Counted from the stretch's first letter, positions 7,287 through 16,510 are shown. The stretch is 64,000 nucleotides of DNA from Pigmentiphaga humi (GCF_900606115.1 NZ_UWPJ01000022.1:87292-151291); one strand, 5' to 3'. The notes: a model not told the origin generated them from the sequence alone. Numbers and translations: made by a program.

Positions 7287-8482
7287 GCGATGGCCTCCTG
7301 GGGCTGCCGCGCGCCCGTGATGGCCTGCCGCCGGCTCGCCACCAGTTCGGCCGCATCACGCACCGGCTTGTCCTCGGTGTGAACGTAGTGCATGAACATT
7401 GCCACGGTCTTGTGGCCCGTCAGCTTCATACCTACCTTGGTCGGCACGCCCGAATTGGCAATGTCGGTAGTCGAGCGATGGCGGATGCCGTGCGTACCGA
7501 CATGCGGAACACCGGCGGCCTTGAGCACGCGGCACCAGCCGCCATAGTGCTCGCCAAAGGTCAGGTGCTTGGTCGGGTCGTTGGGCGACGGCAGGACGTA
7601 GGGGCAACCGTCCCGGCGCGGTGCGGTCGAGAACAGCCGATAGGCTTCCGCGCTCATGGGCTTGGAAAGGCCGCCGGTCTTGCTGTCCGGCCACACCACG
7701 CGCCGATTCTCCAGGTCGATCCAGCTCCATTCGAGCGTGCAGATTTCGGAGCGACGACCGGCAAACTCGAATTGCAGGCGGATCGCCAGCGGGATGACGT
7801 AGTTCTCCAGCCCTTCCGCCTCCAGCTTCTCCAGTTGGCGGAAGATCAGCGCCAGCTCGTCGTCCACGATGAGCCGGGTTTCCTCGCCGGGCGGATACAT
7901 CGGGACGTGGCGGCACGGGTTCGTGCCGTCCGGGCGGAAGCCCCACACTTCGGCCAGGTTGAACATCTTGCGCAGCACGCCAAAGGCATTGTTCGCCTCG
8001 GCCGGCTTGTAGGCCAGCTTCTCCATCAGCCCGGCAATGTCGGGCCGCTTCACGTCCTGCACCTTCTTAGGGCCGATCAGCGGGACGATACAGCGGTCGA
8101 TGACCGCCTGATAGCCGCGCTGCGTGCTGGGCTTGTTGCGCTTTTTGGAGTAGTCCTCCATGAACTTCTTGCACAACGCTTCGACCGTGGGTGCCTTGCG
8201 CGCCTCGGCCTTGGCACCGCCGGGATCGCCGCCCCGGCGAACCTCGGCCAGCCAGTCTTGCGCCATGACGCGGGCCTGCTCCACGGTCAGTTCCCCGAAC
8301 AGGCCCAGCGAGGGCTTGCGAGGCTGCCCGGAGTTCGTGCGGTACTGGAGCATGAACACCCGGCGGCCCTTCGGGGTAATCTTGCAGAGGAAGCCGGGCA
8401 CAACGGTATCCCGTAGTTCGATGTCCTTCGCCTGGGGTTGCGCAGACTCTACGGCGGTCTTGGTGAGCTTGATTTTTGCCAT
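7283..8482 (-). CDS. int: tyrosine recombinase (integrase) of the element
   Basis: A 399-residue site-specific recombinase. The N-terminal DUF4102-type arm-binding region (MAKIKLTKTAVESAQP through LGLFGELTVEQAR) is followed by a SAM-like core-binding domain and the catalytic domain. Catalytic residues are visible: R in FAGRRSEICTLEW, H-x-x-R in HGIRHRSTTD, H in LTGHKTV, and the nucleophile Y in FMHYVH. The ATG at 8482 has AAGGAG upstream; the longer frame to 8512 lacks support. Transcription runs from the chromosome-proximal end inward, typical for an integrase at the end of an ICE. Excision and integration would act at an att site in 8483-8660. Confidence 0.92.
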   Translation of the reverse strand: MAKIKLTKTAVESAQPQAKDIELRDTVVPGFLCKITPKGRRVFMLQYRTNSGQPRKPSLGLFGELTVEQARVMAQDWLAEVRRGGDPGGAKAEARKAPTVEALCKKFMEDYSKKRNKPSTQRGYQAVIDRCIVPLIGPKKVQDVKRPDIAGLMEKLAYKPAEANNAFGVLRKMFNLAEVWGFRPDGTNPCRHVPMYPPGEETRLIVDDELALIFRQLEKLEAEGLENYVIPLAIRLQFEFAGRRSEICTLEWSWIDLENRRVVWPDSKTGGLSKPMSAEAYRLFSTAPRRDGCPYVLPSPNDPTKHLTFGEHYGGWCRVLKAAGVPHVGTHGIRHRSTTDIANSGVPTKVGMKLTGHKTVAMFMHYVHTEDKPVRDAAELVASRRQAITGARQPQEAIA

Positions 8483-8663
8483 GATGACTCCTTGGAACGA
8501 CCCGGATTCCAAGAGCCAGATAGGAGCGGCGCGAGGGCAAACCGGGTCAGATTTCAGAAAGCACCGGCATATGATGGACGCGCGTAAGCTATTGATAAAC
8601 CTGCTGTATCGAGCTGCTGCGCAGTCCAGCGAACTACCGGGCTGGAGTCATCGTCAAACAAAA
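8483..8663. other. probable right junction (att region) of the integrative element
   Basis: This gene-free stretch lies between the integrase start and the terminator of the neighbouring chromosomal gene. I see no tRNA and no obvious direct repeat inside it. The partner att site is outside the window, so the exact crossover cannot be placed. Element DNA ends here because everything to the right is ordinary chromosomal gene content. Confidence 0.45.
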
Positions 8664-8693
8664 AAACCCGCCACAAACGAATCTGGCGGGTTT
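8664..8693 (-). terminator. strong intrinsic terminator
   Basis: Ten-base arms AAACCCGCCA and TGGCGGGTTT surround a ten-base loop. On the minus strand the hairpin is followed by a run of seven T residues, so it mainly ends transcripts arriving from the lytic transglycosylase. On the plus strand the T-run is short (TTTCTC), giving weaker function. It shields the integrase from read-through. Confidence 0.85.
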
Positions 8694-8722
8694 CTCAATG
8701 ACGGCTACGGCATCTGTTTCGA

Positions 8723-8856
8723 CCCAGGGCGCCGCGGATCCGGCTTTGCCGGTCCGGCGCCGGGCCGCCCCAAGGCGGACCAGGCCCCCTCGGGGGCTGC
8801 CGCGTAGCGGCTGGGGGCTCACCATCCTGGGCCCGCGTAAGCGGGTAGGGGTGGGC
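8723..8856 (-). repeat. interspersed intergenic repeat, copy A (inverted)
   Basis: It carries the family core GGATCCGGCTTTGCCGGTCC and, at its other end, the CCGCGTAAGCGGGTAGGGG block. It is inverted relative to copies B-E. It begins seven bases past the stop of the minus-strand transglycosylase gene, so relative to that gene it has the same orientation as copies C, D and E have to theirs. The core forms a hairpin (CCGGCTTTGCCGG). It fills most of the gap between the terminator and the transglycosylase gene. Confidence 0.8.
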
Positions 8857-8863
8857 CTTACAC

Positions 8864-9760
8864 TTACATCACGGCAGGCGAATCCGGCTCGGCACTCTTG
8901 ACCGACACGGCCTCGCCTGCGCGCGACGGAATGGGCATGGCGCCGGCGGACTTCGGCGGCGGCGCAAGGTTGGGCAGCTCACCGGACAAGCCCGCGGCCG
9001 AAGCCAGCCTGCGGCGCTCGGCCAGCACCTTGTCGCCATAGGGGCTGGAACCGTCCGGCCCCACGCCCACATACATGCGCAGGCCCACGATCAGCGAGCC
9101 GCCGCGTTCGATGTATTCCTTCAGGATCGCCGCCCCGACCCGGATGTTGGCCACCGGATTCCAGGCCGCCTGCTCGCCGCCGAAAGGCTGGAAACGCTCG
9201 ACGTGGACACGGGTCAGCACCTGCATCAGGCCCTGCGCGCCCACATGGCTTTCGGCAAACGGGTTGAAGCTCGATTCGATGGCGATGATGGCCAACAGCA
9301 GCAACGGGTCGATACCCATTTCCTGGCCCACGCCGTAGGTGGTGGAAATCAGCATCTGGGTGGCTTCGTTCGACACCCGGTACTTGCGGGCGATGTAGCG
9401 GCCCAGCGATTCGGCCTGGGCCGAGGACACCTTGATGACCGGCAGCTTCTGCGCCAGGTCGCCATTGCCGACGGACCCCAGGAACGACACGGTGCGCTCA
9501 TGCGACGGCCGCGCGGGAACCGGCTGCCAGTCCGCAGGCAGGGCATTGAGTTCCGCGGCCGGCGCCTGGGCCACGGCGGGCGCCACGCGCGGCTGTCCGA
9601 TCTGGGCGCGCAGATCGGGCACGGACAGGATTGCGATGGCCGCCACCGCGGCGGCCGTTCCTACTATATAGCTGGTAATCGAGCTGGACCACTTCGCCAT
9701 GACCTGTCGGACCTGGACGGCGCCCTGCCCGGACGACGAGCGCAATTGCGCGTCGGGCAT
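8864..9760 (-). CDS. membrane-anchored lytic transglycosylase (SLT domain)
   Basis: A 298-residue protein that should cleave peptidoglycan glycan strands in the periplasm. One N-terminal membrane segment (SSITSYIVGTAAAVAAIAILSV, about residues 22-43) anchors it. The SLT domain shows AIIAIESSFNPFAESHVGAQGLMQV with the catalytic glutamate, then VANIRVGAAILKEYIERGGSLIVGLRMY. The start at 9760 has an excellent AAGGAGGT ribosome site; longer frames upstream are non-coding leader. Transcription probably starts near 10069 from a strong promoter, leaving about 300 bases of leader ending in a terminator-like hairpin. Confidence 0.88.
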   Translation of the reverse strand: MPDAQLRSSSGQGAVQVRQVMAKWSSSITSYIVGTAAAVAAIAILSVPDLRAQIGQPRVAPAVAQAPAAELNALPADWQPVPARPSHERTVSFLGSVGNGDLAQKLPVIKVSSAQAESLGRYIARKYRVSNEATQMLISTTYGVGQEMGIDPLLLLAIIAIESSFNPFAESHVGAQGLMQVLTRVHVERFQPFGGEQAAWNPVANIRVGAAILKEYIERGGSLIVGLRMYVGVGPDGSSPYGDKVLAERRRLASAAGLSGELPNLAPPPKSAGAMPIPSRAGEAVSVKSAEPDSPAVM

Positions 9761-9787
9761 GCTTACCTCCTTGCACTGGCGGGCCAT

Positions 9788-9829
9788 AAAAAAACACCGC
9801 ATCCGGGAAACGATGAACACCGGACGTGT
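9788..9829 (-). terminator. terminator-like hairpin in the transglycosylase leader
   Basis: On the minus strand ACAC...TCCGG pairs with CCGGA...GTGT (with a 1/4-base internal loop) and is followed by seven T residues, ending about 15 bases before the ribosome site. It could stop transcription before the gene (attenuator) or define the 3' end of a separate small RNA of about 280 bases. Confidence 0.5.
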
Positions 9830-10069
9830 TGGCCTCGACCTGCTTGGCTGCACATCGCACCGCTGCCAGGACGACAGCGGTACACCTGCATGGTCGCTAT
9901 CGTGGATAGCCTGGGACCATGCCTGTTTCGGGCAGAGGGCGCGAAGCGCCGCTAGAGAACTCCAGTATGGTGGGCGCCCGATGGCCCGTTGAATTCGTCC
10001 CGGTGCTGATTTGCCGCCCGGCCTTCGTAGGGCTGGTAGGGGCGGCGGCACCGGGCGCACGCTGAAAGT
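9830..10069 (-). ncRNA. candidate leader RNA or small RNA upstream of the transglycosylase
   Basis: This is a gene-free stretch between a good promoter (10076-10104) and the terminator-like hairpin (9788-9829). It contains a GGCGCTTCGCGCC hairpin and other GC-rich stems. I find no credible short reading frame with a ribosome site and do not recognise a known riboswitch class. That an RNA is made is inference from promoter and hairpin placement. Confidence 0.4.
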
Positions 10070-10075
10070 GGGCGG

Positions 10076-10104
10076 ATTGTAGAAACGCGATTCGGTCTGG
10101 TCAA
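10076..10104 (-). promoter_or_regulatory. sigma-70 promoter for the transglycosylase leader
   Basis: On the minus strand TTGACC is followed by exactly 17 bases and TACAAT, near-consensus for the housekeeping sigma factor. The predicted start is near 10069. The remaining bases to ubiD (10105-10362) include an AT-rich stretch at 10145-10255, which probably holds the plus-strand ubiD promoter; no gene is evident there. Confidence 0.75.
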
Positions 10105-10362
10105 CCTTACATGCGCCCCATTTTGGTGCCGACCGTGGGGAAGCCCGGTCATTGCTATTTTCTATCACTATTGATGAGACCGTATACGGCTACATCAAAA
10201 TAAGTAAGTATTTACTATCACGACGAACGCAGCAGAATATGAAAAAATTGTAAAAAGCGTGGGATCTGTCCGATGTGCTCGTCCATTGCGGGCTTCGGCC
10301 GGCCTGTGCGGCAGCCGGGTTACAGTGGCGATGCTCATGATTGCCGCCAAGGTACTGCCACC

Positions 10363-11910
10363 GTGAAATACCGCGACCTCCGAGACTTTCTTCGCCAACT
10401 CGAAGCCCAGGGCGATCTCAAGCGCATCGCTACCGAAGTTTCCACGCACCTGGAGATCACCGAGATCAGCGACCGCGTGCTGCGCGCCGGCGGCCCCGCC
10501 CTGCTGTTCGAAAACGCCCGCCAGCCGGGGCGCGGCAAGGCCGCCATGCCGGTGCTCGCCAATTTGTTCGGCACCCCGCGCCGGGTCGCGCTGGGCATGG
10601 GCGCGGACGATGTCGGGGCGCTGCACGAAGTAGGCGAACTGCTGGCCTCGCTGCGCGAGCCCGAGCCGCCGCGCGGCCTGCGCGACGCGCTGGGCAAGGT
10701 GTCCATGCTGAAGTCCGCGCTGTGGGACATGGCGCCGCGCGAAGTCCGCAACGCCCCGTGCCAGGAAATCGTCATCGAAGGCGACGACGTGGACCTGTCC
10801 AGCCTGCCCATCCAGCATTGCTGGCCCGGCGACGTCGCCCCGCTGCTGGCGTGGGGCCTGGTGGTCACGCGCGGGCCCAACCGCAAACGGCAAAACCTGG
10901 GCATCTACCGGCAACAGCCCATCGGCCGCAACAAGCTGATCATGCGCTGGCTGTCGCACCGCGGCGGCGCGCTGGATTTCCGCGAACACATGCTGGCCCA
11001 TCCCGGCCAGCCCTTTCCGGTGGCGGTGGCGCTGGGCGCGGATCCGGCCACCATCCTGGGCGCCGTGACGCCCGTGCCCGACGCGCTGTCGGAGTACCAG
11101 TTCGCGGGCCTGCTGCGCGGCGGCCGCACCGAGACGGTGCGCTGCCTGGGCAGCACGCTGAGCGTGCCGGCCTCGGCCGAGATCGTGCTGGAGGGCCACT
11201 TGTTGCCGCTCACCGATCCACGCGCGGCCGCGCCCCGGTCGGCCGCCGGCGCGCCGGCGGCGCCGGACACCGGCTACGAGATGGCGCTGGAAGGCCCCTA
11301 CGGCGACCACACCGGCTATTACAACGAGCAGGACTGGTTTCCCGTCTTCACCGTCGAGCGCATCACCATGCGCCGCGACCCCATCTACCACTCCACCTAC
11401 ACCGGCAAGCCGCCCGACGAACCCGCCGTGCTCGGCGTGGCGCTCAACGAGGTTTTCACGCCGCTGCTGCGCCGGCAATTGCCCGAGATCGTCGATTTCT
11501 ACCTGCCGCCCGAAGGCTGCAGCTACCGCCTGGCCATCGTGTCGATCCGCAAGCAGTACGCCGGCCACGCCAAGCGGGTGATGTTCGGAATCTGGAGCGT
11601 GCTGCGCCAGTTCATGTACACCAAGTTCATCGTGGTGGTGGACGAGGAAATCGACGTACGCAATTGGCCGGACGTCGTGTGGGCGATCACCACACGCATG
11701 GATCCGGTGCGCGATACCCTGCTGACCGACCGCACGCCCATCGACTACCTGGATTTCGCCTCGCCGGTTTCAGGCCTCGGCGGCAAGATGGGGCTCGATG
11801 CCACCAATAAATGGCCGGGCGAGACCGACCGCGAATGGGGCCGGCCCATCGAGATGGACCAGGCGGTCAAGCAGCGCGTGGACGATATCTGGCAGGAACT
11901 GGGGATCTGA
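10363..11910 (+). CDS. ubiD: UbiD, 3-octaprenyl-4-hydroxybenzoate decarboxylase
   Basis: A 515-residue prenylated-FMN decarboxylase of ubiquinone biosynthesis, acting on the membrane-associated polyprenyl-hydroxybenzoate. The length is as usual for UbiD. Recognisable stretches are [39 protein letters not shown] and the C-terminal [22 protein letters not shown]. The start is taken as GTG 10363 ([14 protein letters not shown]), which aligns with the normal N-terminus; the frame is open 90 bases further upstream, but that part looks non-coding. UbiX, which supplies the cofactor, is not in the window. Confidence 0.93.
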   Translation: MKYRDLRDFLRQLEAQGDLKRIATEVSTHLEITEISDRVLRAGGPALLFENARQPGRGKAAMPVLANLFGTPRRVALGMGADDVGALHEVGELLASLREPEPPRGLRDALGKVSMLKSALWDMAPREVRNAPCQEIVIEGDDVDLSSLPIQHCWPGDVAPLLAWGLVVTRGPNRKRQNLGIYRQQPIGRNKLIMRWLSHRGGALDFREHMLAHPGQPFPVAVALGADPATILGAVTPVPDALSEYQFAGLLRGGRTETVRCLGSTLSVPASAEIVLEGHLLPLTDPRAAAPRSAAGAPAAPDTGYEMALEGPYGDHTGYYNEQDWFPVFTVERITMRRDPIYHSTYTGKPPDEPAVLGVALNEVFTPLLRRQLPEIVDFYLPPEGCSYRLAIVSIRKQYAGHAKRVMFGIWSVLRQFMYTKFIVVVDEEIDVRNWPDVVWAITTRMDPVRDTLLTDRTPIDYLDFASPVSGLGGKMGLDATNKWPGETDREWGRPIEMDQAVKQRVDDIWQELGI

Positions 11911-11927
11911 TCCGGCCGGGCCGGACG

Positions 11928-11953
11928 GCGCAATCCCCGGCGGGGGATTGCGC
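11928..11953. terminator. hairpin between convergent ubiD and yqjK-like genes
   Basis: A perfect 11-base dyad (GCGCAATCCCC and GGGGATTGCGC, four-base loop) sits 17 bases after ubiD. No T-run follows on either strand, so it is at best an atypical bidirectional terminator or an mRNA 3'-end stabiliser. Confidence 0.6.
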
Positions 11954-11963
11954 AATGGGCCGC

Positions 11964-12335
11964 TCAGCGAGGGTCGGCCCGCGAACCTCGGTCTTGTTTG
12001 ATGGCGCTCCAGAGCTTGTAGCCCTGGTAGGCCGCCAGGGCGGCCCCGCCCAGCTTGGCGACACGCCAGATGCCGCGCGGACGGATGCGGGTCAGCAGCA
12101 TGGATGCCGCCGACGAGACGAAGGGATAGCGGCGCAGGATGCGCCACGCCTGCATCGCGCTGCCCACGCCGCCGCTGGAGGCCAGCTTTGGCCAGACCGT
12201 CTTCAGGAGCCGGCCGGGCGAAGCCGCGGCCTGGACCTGGTGCAAATGGCTGGCGAACTCCAGCCGCTCGATCGTCGAGCGCGCCAGCAGCAGTTCCTTG
12301 CGGGCCTGCATGTCGACATGGCGGTGGCGGCTCAT
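11964..12335 (-). CDS. YqjK-like hypothetical protein
   Basis: A 123-residue basic protein with no signal peptide. The N-terminal half is helical and charged (ARKELLLARSTIERLEFASHLHQVQ). A weakly hydrophobic segment lies near the C-terminus (IWRVAKLGGAALAAYQGYKLW). It is the third gene of a yqjD-yqjE-yqjK-type set and its ATG overlaps the preceding gene's stop by four bases. The assignment rests mainly on this context. Function unknown; the enterobacterial set is stress-induced and membrane-associated. Confidence 0.65.
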   Translation of the reverse strand: MSRHRHVDMQARKELLLARSTIERLEFASHLHQVQAAASPGRLLKTVWPKLASSGGVGSAMQAWRILRRYPFVSSAASMLLTRIRPRGIWRVAKLGGAALAAYQGYKLWSAIKQDRGSRADPR

Positions 12336-12736
12336 GGGCGGCTCCGGGATTCGGCGTCGGCAACCGCCGCCAGCATGTCGCGGTCGCGCTGCAGTTCAGC
12401 CAAGGTTTCCTCGAACGCGATGGGCGCCCCGAAAGCCTGGCGCCGCACCATCAGCAGCATGACGAGACCGACCAGCAGGTAGGCCGCGCCCACCAGCGCA
12501 ATCGCCAAATGGCGATATTCGGTATCCCAGAACACCACTACCACCAGCAGCGAGAACATCATCAGGCCCAGGGTCAGGCACAGCAGCGCGGCGAGCGCCA
12601 CCAGCAGCATGCCCATCAGGCGGGATTTTTCCTCGGCCAGTTCGATGGCGACCAGTTCGAGCCGGGTACGCAGGATGCCGACCGACGTGGCAGCCAGCGC
12701 CCGGAGCGAACGCAGCAGATGCGGAGACTCGGACAC
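12332..12736 (-). CDS. phage-holin-family membrane protein (YqjE-like)
   Basis: A 134-residue protein with two long membrane segments (LMGMLLVALAALLCLTLGLMMFSLLVVVVFW and LAIALVGAAYLLVGLVMLLMV) flanked by charged helices. This is the Phage_holin_3_6/YqjE pattern. It follows the DUF883 gene by 13 bases and overlaps the next gene. It is likely an inner-membrane partner of the DUF883 protein. Confidence 0.75.
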   Translation of the reverse strand: MSESPHLLRSLRALAATSVGILRTRLELVAIELAEEKSRLMGMLLVALAALLCLTLGLMMFSLLVVVVFWDTEYRHLAIALVGAAYLLVGLVMLLMVRRQAFGAPIAFEETLAELQRDRDMLAAVADAESRSRP

Positions 12737-12749
12737 CGCGCCGCCCCGA

Positions 12750-13061
12750 TCAGCGGCGGCCGTTGACGAGCAGACCGGCCAGGAAGCCGATCGCAGCGCC
12801 GATGCCGATGGCGCGCCACGGGCTGTCGTGCACGAAATCGTCGGTGGCGCGGGCGGCAGCCTTGCCGCGCTCGAACATCGACTCCTGCACGTCGACCAGC
12901 TTTTCGCGGGCGCGCTTGAGGGACGTCATGGCGCGCTCGCGCAGTTCGACGGCGCGATCGCCCGTGCTCGAGGCCGCCTGTTTGAAAAGGTCTTCGGCGT
13001 CGCTCAGCACGACCTTGACGTCGGAGAGGAGTTTTTCTTTGCCGGCGTTATTGGTTGTCAT
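12750..13061 (-). CDS. DUF883 (YqjD/ElaB) family protein
   Basis: A 103-residue protein with a long amphipathic helix (KEKLLSDVKVVLSDAEDLFKQ through ERGKAAARATDDFVHDSPW) and a C-terminal membrane anchor with glycine-zipper character (IGIGAAIGFLAGLLVNGRR). This is the YqjD/ElaB layout; those proteins are inner-membrane and ribosome-associated in E. coli. The ATG at 13061 has AGGGAG upstream. It heads the three-gene set running to 11964. Confidence 0.85.
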   Translation of the reverse strand: MTTNNAGKEKLLSDVKVVLSDAEDLFKQAASSTGDRAVELRERAMTSLKRAREKLVDVQESMFERGKAAARATDDFVHDSPWRAIGIGAAIGFLAGLLVNGRR

Positions 13062-13230
13062 GGTCTTGCGCTCCCTGTGTTGTATTGCGGTTGGACGGTT
13101 CGATGATAGCAGCCGATTTCGCATACCGGAACCCTGCAAGAGCTGCGCGCTCCCGCCCGAAACCCGCGCCGCCCGGGCCTGAGCAGCCAGCGGGGCAGGA
13201 TCGGGTAACACTTGCAACCTCATACTTGCA

Positions 13231-14661
13231 TCATTGCGCCGTCAGCCATGCCACCAGTTTGTCGTGAAAGCCATTGGCCTGCTGCGCCTTCTCGTCGTTG
13301 ACCAGGCTCACCACCGTATAGCGCTGCCCGCTGGCGCCCAGCGCATAGCCGGCCAGCGCGCGGACGTCGCGCAGCGAACCGCTCTTGAGGTGGGCCATGC
13401 CCGCCGCCTCGGAATTGCGCAGGCGCCGCCGGACGGTGCCGTCCACCCCGGAGATCGCCAGCGAGGACACGAATTCCGGCATGACCGGCGAGCGCCACGC
13501 CGCGCCCAGCAGGCGCGCCAGGCTGTCGGCCGAGATCCGGCCATTGCGCGACAGCCCGGAGCCGTTGTCCAGCATCAATTCGGGAAACCGCAGCCCGCGC
13601 GCCGCGAGGATGTCGTCCACGGCGCGGCCGCCGCTGGCCACGGTGGCCGGCCCGGGCTCGTAGCCGGCGCCCAGCGCCAGCAGCAGCAGGCGCGCCATCA
13701 CGTTGTTGCTCAGCTTGTTGATCTGCCGCACCACCTCGGCCATCGGCGCCGAATCGTGGACGGCGAACAGTACCGCGTCGCCCGGCACGCGGCCCTCGCG
13801 GACGCGGCCCTGCATGCTGCCGCCCATTTCCTGCCACAGCACGCGGAACACCGCCTCCGCATGACGAGGCTGGGACAATGCCAGCCGATACAGGCTGAAC
13901 TCGCCGCAGCCGCCGGCCACGGTGCCGGACAGCCGCAGCGACACCCCGGACGAGGTCAGGAAGGGTTCGGTCTGGACCGAGGGCGCGCCCGGACAAGCCT
14001 GGTCGGACCATTTCACCCCGCCTTCGACCTTGACGCCCGGCAGTTGCGGGTCGAGGCTGACGTGCCACTGGCGGGTGCGCGGATCGGGCGTGAACAGCAG
14101 ACGCACCGCGCCGAACCCGACCATCCAGGCATCCGGACTGGCGTTATAAGGGCGCGAGGGATCCCCGTCGAAGGCACCGGGATCGATGGCCACCGGCCCG
14201 AACACCGATCGGTCCACCACCAGCTCCGGGATCCGGCGCACGCCGCGCACGCGCAGTTCGCGCAGCAACTGCCACAGGTCTTCCAGACGGAATTGGGGAT
14301 CGCCGCTGGCTCGCAGGTACAGCGGGCCGGACAGCGTACCGTCGGCGCCGATGGTCGTGCCCGGATCCACCAGCAATTGCGTGCGCCACACGTAGGCCGG
14401 CCCCAGACTGTCGAGCGCGGCGAAAGTGGTGACCAGCTTCATGACCGAGGCGGGATTGCGCGGCTGCCCCGCGTTGACGGCAAGCAGCCGCGTGCCGTCC
14501 ATGCGCTCGACCACCAGCGAAAGCGCGCTTTCCGGCAAGCCGGTGGCAGCCCAGGCCGCCGCCAGGTCGGGCGGCAGCGCCTGCGCGCGCGCCCACGCGG
14601 CAGGCATGCACACCAGGCACCACAACAGGACGACGCGCGCCGCCCTCCCCACGCCGGCCAT
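13231..14661 (-). CDS. dacB: PBP4-type D-Ala-D-Ala carboxypeptidase/endopeptidase
   Basis: A 476-residue periplasmic class-C penicillin-binding protein that trims and cleaves peptidoglycan cross-links. It has a signal peptide (VVLLWCLVCMPAAWARA). The three active-site motifs are intact: S72-V-M-K75, S-N-N in INKLSNNVMARLLLL, and K-S-G in AHLKSGSLRDVRALAGYA. The ATG at 14661 was chosen because it puts the signal peptide at the N-terminus; a TTG at 14715 is possible. The gene is followed by a gap of about 170 bases before the DUF883 gene. Confidence 0.92.
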   Translation of the reverse strand: MAGVGRAARVVLLWCLVCMPAAWARAQALPPDLAAAWAATGLPESALSLVVERMDGTRLLAVNAGQPRNPASVMKLVTTFAALDSLGPAYVWRTQLLVDPGTTIGADGTLSGPLYLRASGDPQFRLEDLWQLLRELRVRGVRRIPELVVDRSVFGPVAIDPGAFDGDPSRPYNASPDAWMVGFGAVRLLFTPDPRTRQWHVSLDPQLPGVKVEGGVKWSDQACPGAPSVQTEPFLTSSGVSLRLSGTVAGGCGEFSLYRLALSQPRHAEAVFRVLWQEMGGSMQGRVREGRVPGDAVLFAVHDSAPMAEVVRQINKLSNNVMARLLLLALGAGYEPGPATVASGGRAVDDILAARGLRFPELMLDNGSGLSRNGRISADSLARLLGAAWRSPVMPEFVSSLAISGVDGTVRRRLRNSEAAGMAHLKSGSLRDVRALAGYALGASGQRYTVVSLVNDEKAQQANGFHDKLVAWLTAQ

Positions 14662-14804
14662 CCGGCTTCGGCAACGATCCGCGAACGGACCAGCCTGCAC
14701 TCGACGATGCTGCAACGCCTATCCCCTATACCCGATCGGCCGCAGACGACGCGGCCGGCACGCTTTGAACAGAGGCTAGAGCATAACGGTTCGCGCCGGC
14801 GGGC

Positions 14805-16391
14805 TCAGCGGTACAGCGAGGTTTCGTAGCGCACCAGCAGATGCTGCATGTCGCCTACGGTGCCCTTGAGCGCTTCGGTCGCCTGCGCGAGCGAAGCAAC
14901 CGAGGTCGACGTGCGCTCGACCTCGTTCGAGATGCCTTCCATACTCTCGGCCACTTCCTTGGAAGCCGACGACTGCTGCATCAGCATGCCGGAGATGTCG
15001 CGCGCGCGCTCCACCACGAGCGAGGAAGAATGGCGCACGCGTTCGAAGAAGCCGGCGCTCTCGCGGATCTGTTCGCCGCTGTACTGCACCGAGGTCACCG
15101 CTTCCTGCATGGACGTCGACGTCTCGGTGGCGAAGCGGGTAATGGCTTCCAGCGCATGGCCGATGTCGCCGGTGCTGCCCGCCGTGCGGTCCGACAGGGT
15201 GCGGACCTCTTCGGCAACGACACCGAAGCCGCGGCCGTTCTCGCCGGCGCGGGCGGCCTCGATGGCCGCGTTGAGCGACAGCAGGCGGGTCTGGTTGGCG
15301 ATCTCGCTGATGGCCTGGGTCACGCCGGCAATGGTCGAGACCAGGTCGTGCAGCGAGCCGATCTGGGCATTGGTGCGCCCCACCGCCTCGGCCACCGAGT
15401 TGGTGCCGCGCACCGAATCGCCGATCTTGGCCTCGGCGGTATCCACCTCGTTCAGCGCCGATTCGGACAGCGACAGCGCCGTGCCCGTATGCTGCGAAGC
15501 CTCGCGGATCGCTACGCTCATCTGCTCGACCGCCGCGGCGATGCGCGTCAGGCGGTCGCGCTGCTCGTCGATCACGCCGCGTATGGCCATGATCTCGCCA
15601 TTGACGCGATTGGCGCTGCCATCGACCGCATTCGCCACCTGCAGCACGTCGCAGAGCGTGGAACGCATGTGGATGCGGGTGGATTCGACCCGCATCGGCA
15701 GGCCGCCGAGATCGAACTGGTGCCGACTTTCGACCCGCTCGGACAACCGGCCTTCGCCGATGGCGGCCAGCGCGCTGCCGATGCGCTGCAGCGGCGTGGC
15801 GATGCGGACCCGCCAAACCGCGGCCAGCGCGGCGATCACGCCGGCCTGGGCCACCAGCCAGCCCCAGTGCGGCAGCAGCCAGCCGCCCAGCGCCACCAGC
15901 AGTGTCGCGATGGCGCCCGCCGCGCTCCAGGGGCCGGGGCGATGCCACCAGTGCGGCCGGTGCGTGGCCGGAAAACGCGCCTTGCCGGCCGCCATGTCGG
16001 CATAGAGCGCCTCCGTCGCGGCGACCTCGGTCCGGTCGGGCGCGTTGCGCACCGACATATAGCCGACGTGGGCGCCGTTCTCGTGCAGCGGCGTGACGTA
16101 GGCCTCGACCCAGTAGAAGCCGCCGTCCTTGCAGCGGTTCTTGACCAGGCCGCGCCAGGGCTGGCCGCGCTTGATCGTCTGCCAGAGGTCGGCAAAGGCT
16201 TCCACCGGCATGTCCGGATGGCGCACGATGTTGTGCGGCTGCCCGACGAGTTCGTCGCGGGCAAAACCGCTGACCTCGACGAATGCCGGATTGGCGTAGG
16301 TGATGCGCCCTTTCAGGTCGGTGGTGGTGACGATCGGGCGGCTTTTCTCGACGAACCGCTCGACCGACGTGACAGGCAGATTCTTGCGCAT
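14805..16391 (-). CDS. Aer-like PAS methyl-accepting chemotaxis transducer
   Basis: A 528-residue sensor. The N-terminal PAS domain begins [14 protein letters not shown] with the Aer-type segment [15 protein letters not shown], suggesting redox or FAD sensing. Two membrane passes follow at about residues 150-190. The cytoplasmic signalling domain contains the conserved tip [18 protein letters not shown] then [18 protein letters not shown]. There is no C-terminal NWETF pentapeptide. The ATG at 16391 with AAGAAG upstream matches the Aer N-terminus better than an earlier ATG at 16415. No chemotaxis genes are adjacent. Confidence 0.9.
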   Translation of the reverse strand: MRKNLPVTSVERFVEKSRPIVTTTDLKGRITYANPAFVEVSGFARDELVGQPHNIVRHPDMPVEAFADLWQTIKRGQPWRGLVKNRCKDGGFYWVEAYVTPLHENGAHVGYMSVRNAPDRTEVAATEALYADMAAGKARFPATHRPHWWHRPGPWSAAGAIATLLVALGGWLLPHWGWLVAQAGVIAALAAVWRVRIATPLQRIGSALAAIGEGRLSERVESRHQFDLGGLPMRVESTRIHMRSTLCDVLQVANAVDGSANRVNGEIMAIRGVIDEQRDRLTRIAAAVEQMSVAIREASQHTGTALSLSESALNEVDTAEAKIGDSVRGTNSVAEAVGRTNAQIGSLHDLVSTIAGVTQAISEIANQTRLLSLNAAIEAARAGENGRGFGVVAEEVRTLSDRTAGSTGDIGHALEAITRFATETSTSMQEAVTSVQYSGEQIRESAGFFERVRHSSSLVVERARDISGMLMQQSSASKEVAESMEGISNEVERTSTSVASLAQATEALKGTVGDMQHLLVRYETSLYR

Positions 16392-16422
16392 AGACTTCTT
16401 AAAAAGGTAGGCCATCCGGACC

Positions 16423-16510
16423 CGCCCCCTATCCGCTTGCGCGGGCTCCCTCGAGAGGAGGCGGCGCTGGCGGACCGGCAAAGCCGGATCCGCGGCGCCC
16501 GGGATGGGAC
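16423..16510 (+). repeat. interspersed intergenic repeat, copy B
   Basis: It contains TGGCGGACCGGCAAAGCCGG followed by ATCCGC and a diverged C-rich half. Unlike the other copies it lies between two divergent genes (the chemoreceptor and fghA). The rest of this gap (16511-16689) would hold the fghA promoter; nothing else is evident. Confidence 0.75.

Noticed and set aside
8483..8663. A tRNA gene as integration target
   Set aside because: I looked for a T-loop (GTTCGA-type) and acceptor stem beside the integrase on both strands and found none.
9761..10069. A known riboswitch (c-di-GMP, cobalamin or similar) in the transglycosylase leader
   Set aside because: None of the conserved motifs of the classes I know is present, so it is left as an unclassified leader.
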